The notes below the pieces were generated by a model. It worked only from the letters and a program-made list of their open reading frames with translations, ran no database searches and had not been told where the DNA came from. This document shows positions 6,300 through 10,102 of a stretch of DNA of 10,102 nt, piece after piece. The position numbers and the translations under genes are program-made. Position 1 is the first letter of the stretch. Each line of letters begins with the position of its first letter. This stretch comes from JBAZTA01 sp964588175 (GTDB taxonomy: Bacteria > Omnitrophota > Gorgyraeia > Gygaellales > Profunditerraquicolaceae): positions 1 through 10,102 of the forward strand of contig CAZPNW010000135.1 in assembly GCA_964588175.1 (NCBI GenBank), in the 5' to 3' direction.

Positions 6300-6327
6300 A
6301 TCATAGCATAATTTCAAAGAGGGTCAA
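6300..6327 (-). promoter_or_regulatory. Sigma70-type promoter upstream of nadE
   Basis: A TTGACC (6327-6322) -35 element, a 16-base spacer and TATGAT (6305-6300) with an extended -10 TGC in front form a good promoter reading towards nadE. The predicted start near 6293 gives a leader of about 60 nt. It lies in the 115-nt gap after phoU, where I see no strong terminator, so phoU transcripts may also read through. Confidence 0.65.
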
Positions 6328-6346
6328 GGAGATAATCGACTGCCTG

Positions 6347-7012
6347 CTACAGCGCTTCGGGATGGTGTTTTACCACTCTTGCTTCAACCAGATAAACCAC
6401 ATCTTCGGCGATATTGGTCGCATGGTCACAGATACGCTCAAGATGCCGGGCTATCAGTAAAAGGGGGACCGCCCGGTCAGCGGTTTTAGGGTCAACCGAC
6501 ATATAATCATTGATCAACTCATCCTGGACCAGGTTGCGCAGCTTATCCGCTTCTGAATCAAACAAAACCACTTTCTTGGCCAAATCAACATTCTTATTCA
6601 CAAACGCGTCGATGGAATCATGCACCATATTCTGGGCAATGACCGACAATTTCGGGATATCTATCAATGGTTTCAATAACGGCTTATCAACCAATTCAAG
6701 CACCCGTTCCGCGATATCAACTGACAGATCAGCGATACGCTCAAGCTCGGCGTTGATCTTCATGGCAGTAGAAATAAACCGCAGATCACCTGCCATCGGC
6801 TGATACCGTGCGATCAGGTCAATACAACGTTCATCGATCGCCAGCTCCAGTTCATCAATAGAATTGTCATGGCCAATGACTTCCTGGGATGCCTGCCGAT
6901 CGCGGTTCTTTAACGCTTCAATGGACTTATAGATAGATTCCTGCGTCAAGGCAGCCATCTTTAAGATATCCTTATGCAATTCCTTTAACTCATCATCAAA
7001 ATGCCTCTGCAT
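6347..7012 (-). CDS. phoU: Phosphate-signalling protein PhoU
   Basis: This 221-residue, all-helical cytoplasmic protein has two tandem PhoU repeats of three helices each. Each repeat ends in the metal-cluster motif: AELERIADLSVDIAE (88-102) and RHLERICDHATNIAED (189-204). PhoU links the Pst transporter to the PhoR kinase and restrains phosphate uptake and Pho regulon expression in E. coli; neither phoR nor phoB lies in this window. Length is normal. A strong GGGAGGAG precedes the ATG. It follows the pst genes in the usual order but is separated from the second pstB by 443 nt of palindrome and repeat, so it may be expressed at a different level. Confidence 0.96.
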   Translation of the reverse strand: MQRHFDDELKELHKDILKMAALTQESIYKSIEALKNRDRQASQEVIGHDNSIDELELAIDERCIDLIARYQPMAGDLRFISTAMKINAELERIADLSVDIAERVLELVDKPLLKPLIDIPKLSVIAQNMVHDSIDAFVNKNVDLAKKVVLFDSEADKLRNLVQDELINDYMSVDPKTADRAVPLLLIARHLERICDHATNIAEDVVYLVEARVVKHHPEAL

Positions 7013-7088
7013 AGCTCCTCCCGAATATATTACAGTTTAACATAAATCGCCTGAAATAACGAATTTTTATATTTAATGCCCCCTCCGG

Positions 7089-7130
7089 GACTATTGACTA
7101 CTTGCAACCTGTGACCTGAGACTTGCGACC
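7089..7130 (-). repeat. Left heptad tract (six degenerate 7-mers)
   Basis: Read on the minus strand this is exactly six seven-base words: GGTCGCA, AGTCTCA, GGTCACA, GGTTGCA, AGTAGTC, AATAGTC. It aligns without gaps to the tract at 7388-7429 with 32 of 42 identical bases, in the same orientation. Confidence 0.7.
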
Positions 7131-7191
7131 GAAAAATGAACCTGCCGGTTTTCTCGCTCAACACGCTTTTGTGGTGTCTTTTATGATACTA

Positions 7192-7371
7192 CTTTACGGT
7201 TTTCGCTTACGCGCACAAAAAACTTTCGCCGTGCGCTACAGTTTACGGCTCGTTTACGCTATAGACTTACGTAAAGAGCGTGCTTCGACTCGCCGTAAAT
7301 CTTTGCGCACTGCAGATAAAACCCTTGTGCCGAAAGTTTTCAAATGTGCGCTTAAAGCAAAAACCGTAAAG
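7192..7371. repeat. Large imperfect palindrome (about 180 nt)
   Basis: The outer arms CTTTACGGTTTTCGCTTACG plus CGCACA (7192-7217) pair with TGTGCGCTTAAAGC plus AAAAACCGTAAAG (7345-7371) with few mismatches. Next, AACTTTCG (7221-7228) pairs with CGAAAGTT (7331-7338), and inside, GTGCGCTACAGTTTACGGC (7231-7249) pairs with GCCGTAAATCTTTGCGCAC (7292-7310). The right arm carries an extra segment of about 20 nt, and the centre holds TTTACG/CGTAAA. As RNA it would be one long hairpin between pstB and phoU. It may be a MITE-like non-coding element or a structured RNA; no transposase is nearby. Confidence 0.7.
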
Positions 7372-7387
7372 TTAAGCGTCTACTATA

Positions 7388-7429
7388 GACTATCGATTAC
7401 TTGTGTCTTGTGTCATGTGACCTGCGACC
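7388..7429 (-). repeat. Right heptad tract (six degenerate 7-mers)
   Basis: Read on the minus strand it is GGTCGCA, GGTCACA, TGACACA, AGACACA, AGTAATC, GATAGTC. It begins and ends like the tract at 7089-7130, so the palindrome lies between two direct copies. A further related word, TATAGTA, follows at 7387-7381. Confidence 0.7.
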
Positions 7430-7455
7430 AAATCCCCTCATCACCTTACGAGGCT

Positions 7456-8211
7456 CTATCCGTATCTTCCCGTAATATATTCTTCCGTCCGCTTATCCTT
7501 CGGCGCGGTAAATACGTTCTCAGTTTTACCAAATTCCACTAACTCTCCTAAAAGCATAAAACCCGTATCATCGGAAACACGCGCAGCCTGCTGCATGTTA
7601 TGCGTGACTATGACGATCGTATAGTCAGTTTTAAGTTCACGCATTAATTCTTCAATACGCGCGGTTGCCTGCGGATCAAGCGAAGAACACGGCTCATCCA
7701 TTAATAATATATCGGGTTTTACCGCGATAAGCCGGGCTATACAAAGCCGCTGTTTTTGTTCAAGCGACAGGCCCAACGCGGTTTCATGCAGCCTGTCCTT
7801 TAATTCATCCCATAAAAGCACTGAACGCAAGCTCTCTTCAACGACCCTGTACAAGTTTTCTTTGTTTTGCGCCAGGCCATGGACCTTTAAACCGAACACC
7901 ACGTTCTCAAAAATGCTCAAAGGAAAAGGATTAGGCCTTTGGAAAACCATGCCCACATTCTTGCGCAATTCAACTAAATCGATTTTTTGGTCCACAATAT
8001 TCTTTCCGGCAATTAAAACTTTCCCTTCCATCCTGACACCATCGACTAAGTCATTCATCCGGTTAAAGACCCGTAAAAGCGTCGATTTACCGCAGCCTGA
8101 AGGGCCGATGATCGCGGTGATCTTTTTTTCCTGAAGGCTGACACAAACGCTTTTTAAGGCCTGGAAGTCGCTGTACCACAGATTTAAATTATGCGTAACT
8201 ATTTTAACCAT
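7456..8211 (-). CDS. pstB: Phosphate ABC transporter ATPase, second copy, with degenerate signature motif
   Basis: This 251-residue ATPase belongs to the PstB family that powers high-affinity phosphate import at the inner face of the membrane. Walker A is GPSGCGKST (36-44), the Q-loop is VFQRPNPFP (Gln91), Walker B ends in DE (172-173, LLMDEPCSSLDP) and the switch His is His204 (VTHNMQQA). The ABC signature is abnormal: the usual LSGGQQQR reads LSLEQKQR (148-155), so both glycines are replaced. The C terminus (FTAPKDKRTEEYITGRYG) closely matches the neighbouring copy, which points to tandem duplication. It starts 11 nt after the first pstB, without a clear ribosome binding site. Its motif loss complements that of its partner, so a heterodimer is likely. 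Confidence 0.93.
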   Translation of the reverse strand: MVKIVTHNLNLWYSDFQALKSVCVSLQEKKITAIIGPSGCGKSTLLRVFNRMNDLVDGVRMEGKVLIAGKNIVDQKIDLVELRKNVGMVFQRPNPFPLSIFENVVFGLKVHGLAQNKENLYRVVEESLRSVLLWDELKDRLHETALGLSLEQKQRLCIARLIAVKPDILLMDEPCSSLDPQATARIEELMRELKTDYTIVIVTHNMQQAARVSDDTGFMLLGELVEFGKTENVFTAPKDKRTEEYITGRYG

Positions 8212-8222
8212 AGCAAAGAATA

Positions 8223-8969
8223 TTATCCGAATTTACCCATGATATAACCTTCTGTCCGTTTATCCTTAGGCGCGGTAAAGATCTTATCTGTCTTATCTAT
8301 TTCAATAAGCTCCCCTGCCAGAAAAAAAGCCGTCCTATCCCCCACCCGCGCGGCTTGTTTTACATTATTCGTCACCAAAACAATAGTGTATTGTTCTTTA
8401 AGCTTAAGCATTGTTTCTTCCACTTTCGCTGTCGATATCGGATCAAGCCCGGAACAGGGCTCATCAAACAATATGACTTCCGGCTCCACCGCCAGGGTGC
8501 GCGCGATGCAAAGGCGCTGTTGCTGTCCACCGGACAACTTAAATGCTGAAAGAGAAAGCCGGTCTTTTACTTCGTCCCAGATATACGCCTGTTTCAAGGA
8601 TTCTTCCACAAGCCGGCCTAATGTCTTTTTATCACGTATATTATGCATCCGCGCGCCATATGCCACGTTATCATATATTGATAACGGCAGCGGCATAGGC
8701 ATCGCAAAGACCATCCCCACCTTCTTGCGTAAAAGCTCTAACTCGAGAGAGCGTATATCTTTTTTGTCGAGTGAAACCGCGCCTTCCATGCGGAAATGCA
8801 TTTGCAGTTCATTGAGCCGGTTGAGCATGCGCAAAAACGTAGTCTTTCCGCTGTTAGCAGGCCCGATCACGCTTAAGATCTCATGAGTTTGTATGTCCAT
8901 ACGGACATTACGCAACGCATGCGCTCCCCCGAACCAGATGTTGAGGCCCTCAATATTGAATTTCACCAT
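8223..8969 (-). CDS. pstB: Phosphate ABC transporter ATPase, first copy, lacking Q-loop Gln and switch His
   Basis: This 248-residue PstB paralogue has Walker A GPANSGKTT (36-44), an intact signature LSGGQQQRLCIAR (145-157), Walker B ending in DE (169-170, LFDEPCSGLDP) and the D-loop. Two key residues are missing: the Q-loop Gln is Ala89 (VFAMPMPLP where VFQRPNPFP is usual), and the switch His is Asn201 (VTNNVKQA where VTHNMQQA is usual). It overlaps the pstA stop by seven bases (ATGGTGA), showing translational coupling. Alone it would be expected to be a weak ATPase; with the second copy it can supply the intact signature for that copy's complete Walker site. The reading is unambiguous in the DNA: GCG at codon 89 and AAT at codon 201. 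Confidence 0.93.
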   Translation of the reverse strand: MVKFNIEGLNIWFGGAHALRNVRMDIQTHEILSVIGPANSGKTTFLRMLNRLNELQMHFRMEGAVSLDKKDIRSLELELLRKKVGMVFAMPMPLPLSIYDNVAYGARMHNIRDKKTLGRLVEESLKQAYIWDEVKDRLSLSAFKLSGGQQQRLCIARTLAVEPEVILFDEPCSGLDPISTAKVEETMLKLKEQYTIVLVTNNVKQAARVGDRTAFFLAGELIEIDKTDKIFTAPKDKRTEGYIMGKFG

Positions 8970-9814
8970 TTCTTTCTCTTCCTGAATTGATACCGTATGA
9001 TAATAGCGACTAAATTCATAAAGAGCACCAGGGCCAGCAAAACCAGCGCAGTCCCGTAGCGGATCTTCTCGTCGACATTCGGCACCTGCGTTGAGATCAC
9101 ATACAAATGATAGGGCAATGCCATTGCCTGGTCAAATACCGATTCCGGCAGGCGCGGCAGATAAAAAGCCGCGACCGTAAAAAGAATAGGCGCTGTCTCC
9201 CCCGCTGCCCTGCCCAACCCCAGGATCGTCCCCGTTAAAATACCGGGAATCGCGTTCGGCAAGACAATATGGCGGATGGTCTGCCATTTACTTGCTCCCA
9301 AAGAAAGGCTGACCTCGCGAAACGAAGACGGAACACTCTCCAGGGCTTCACGAGAAGTCGTTATAATGATCGGCAGGATCATGATACCCAGCGTCAAAGA
9401 ACCGGAAAGAATGGACGCCCCGAATTTCAGGAAAACAACAAAAAGCGCCAGGCCAAATAACCCGTATACCACTGAAGGAACGCCTGCCAGATTCACGATC
9501 GCCAATTTTATCATCCTGGTCAATAAAGTATCCTTAGAATATTCGCTTAAATAGACAGCCGCCAAAAGCCCTATGGGAAGGGCGAAAATGATCGCGCCTG
9601 TTACCAAATATATCGTACCGACAATAGCAGGAAATATCCCTCCAGCGCGCATCCCCTGCCGGGGGATATCGGAAAGAAATTGCCAATTGATCGCCGGTAA
9701 GCCTTTTTGGATAATAACAAGAACGATCAAACCGACCGGCAGCACGACTAAAAAAGTAGCCAGGAATAAAAAGAAAAACGCGATATTTTGTGTCCTTTGA
9801 GGGTTGAGTCTCAT
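8963..9814 (-). CDS. pstA: Phosphate ABC transporter permease PstA
   Basis: This 283-residue inner-membrane permease pairs with PstC to form the phosphate channel. About six hydrophobic segments are visible (near 11-36, 60-90, 104-130, 136-152, 190-218 and 254-274). The EAA loop that docks on the ATPases is REALESVPSSFREVSLSLGA with SKWQTIRHIVLPNAIPG (155-191), followed by the family-typical GLGRAAGETAPILFTVAAF. It starts on the pstC stop (ATGA overlap) and ends on the first pstB start, in the standard pstC-pstA-pstB order. Length is normal. With two different ATPases, PstA and PstC could each contact a distinct partner. Confidence 0.96.
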   Translation of the reverse strand: MRLNPQRTQNIAFFFLFLATFLVVLPVGLIVLVIIQKGLPAINWQFLSDIPRQGMRAGGIFPAIVGTIYLVTGAIIFALPIGLLAAVYLSEYSKDTLLTRMIKLAIVNLAGVPSVVYGLFGLALFVVFLKFGASILSGSLTLGIMILPIIITTSREALESVPSSFREVSLSLGASKWQTIRHIVLPNAIPGILTGTILGLGRAAGETAPILFTVAAFYLPRLPESVFDQAMALPYHLYVISTQVPNVDEKIRYGTALVLLALVLFMNLVAIIIRYQFRKRKKW

Positions 9815-10102
9815 CGTTTTTTGTGCAGGAATAGATCAGCGGTGACATTGACCGCGAAACTGATCAAAAATAATACGATACCTATGGCGAATAAAGCGAA
9901 ATAATGTTCACTGCCGACAACTGCTTCTCCCATTTCCGCGGCAATGGTAGCGGTCAAGGTACGCACCGGTTGTAAAAGCGAGGACGGAATAACCGCGGAA
10001 TTGCCGGTGATCATCATCACGGCCATTGTTTCTCCGATCACTCTTCCGATCCCCAGCATGACCGCCGCCAGGATACCGGAAGACGCCGCAGGCAGGATAA
10101 CG
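9811..10102 (-). CDS. pstC: Phosphate ABC transporter permease PstC, C-terminal part (cut by window edge)
   Basis: The last 96 residues of PstC are visible. They open VILPAASSGILAAVMLGIGR and continue VIGETMAVMMITGN, the conserved block after the EAA loop of this family. A final membrane helix (HYFALFAIGIVLFLISFAVNVTADLF) and a basic end HKKR follow. The reading frame is open to the window edge, so the start lies outside; an internal Met at 10059 is not the start. The stop overlaps the pstA start by four bases. The periplasmic binding protein gene pstS is not visible and may lie further upstream. Confidence 0.95.
   Translation of the reverse strand, partial: VILPAASSGILAAVMLGIGRVIGETMAVMMITGNSAVIPSSLLQPVRTLTATIAAEMGEAVVGSEHYFALFAIGIVLFLISFAVNVTADLFLHKKR

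Larger units (their letters stand above)
7013..7455. other. Gene-free spacer between pstB and phoU
   Basis: I see no convincing gene in these 443 nt. A frame open on the plus strand from about 7123 to 7542 runs through the palindrome and into the antisense of pstB, and its product resembles nothing known. The content is a heptad-repeat tract (7089-7130), a long palindrome (7192-7371), a second heptad tract (7388-7429), and a short AT-rich leader with the phoU ribosome binding site. Confidence 0.75.

Noticed and set aside
7013..7088. Pho box or phosphate-regulated promoter before phoU
   Set aside because: Only one CTGTAATA half-like site is seen, with no second direct repeat at 11-bp spacing and no convincing -35 element.
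7089..7429. CRISPR array or integron attC site
   Set aside because: The repeats are seven-base degenerate words without unique spacers, and there is no Cas or integrase gene; the palindrome lacks the attC core sites.
7430..7458. Terminator after the second pstB
   Set aside because: Only a four-base-pair CCTC/GAGG stem with a ten-base loop and no U tract is present.
7123..7542. Plus-strand open frame of 139 codons across the palindrome
   Set aside because: It starts with TTG within a repeat, runs through the palindrome and into the antisense of pstB; the product has no recognisable motif.
8386..8886. Plus-strand open frame of 166 codons
   Set aside because: It lies wholly antisense to the first pstB, which has clear family motifs; it is a frame shadow.

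Overview
This window looks like chromosomal DNA from an uncultured, probably Gram-negative-type bacterium of moderate GC content. The gene set, intergenic style and protein flavour suggest a candidate-phylum lineage of the PVC neighbourhood, such as Omnitrophota. That placement is an impression from the sequence, not a database result. All fifteen genes lie on the minus strand, so the window reads biologically from right to left. No transposase, CRISPR array, tRNA or rRNA is visible.

Right-hand third (about 10102 to 6347): a phosphate-uptake cluster, pstC (cut by the window edge), pstA, two tandem pstB paralogues and phoU. The first four genes are tightly packed (4-nt and 7-nt overlaps, then an 11-nt gap). 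phoU is set apart by 443 nt that hold a large imperfect palindrome between two directly repeated 42-nt heptad tracts. The two PstB ATPases have complementary motif losses: one lacks the Q-loop Gln and switch His, the other lacks the LSGGQ signature. A heterodimer would have one complete and one degenerate ATP site.

Middle (about 6327 to 3088): a sigma70-like promoter precedes a four-gene unit: ammonia-dependent NAD synthetase (nadE), an Lrp/AsnC regulator, a class I aminotransferase and a GAF-ANTAR protein. ANTAR proteins are RNA-binding antiterminators.

Left-hand third (about 3087 to 1): just after the GAF-ANTAR gene lies a second good promoter, then a leader with a small hexaloop hairpin that overlaps an intrinsic terminator with a nine-U tail, then two more hairpins, then the F-type ATP synthase operon (atpZ-like, atpB, atpE, atpF, atpH, atpA cut by the window edge). 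Promoter, hexaloop hairpin, terminator and adjacent ANTAR gene suggest that ATP synthase expression may be controlled by ANTAR-type antitermination. This is an inference, because the second hexaloop does not fully match the known ANTAR target. A 294-nt gap between atpZ and atpB holds heptad-periodic, quasi-repetitive DNA with a long AT-rich inverted repeat.
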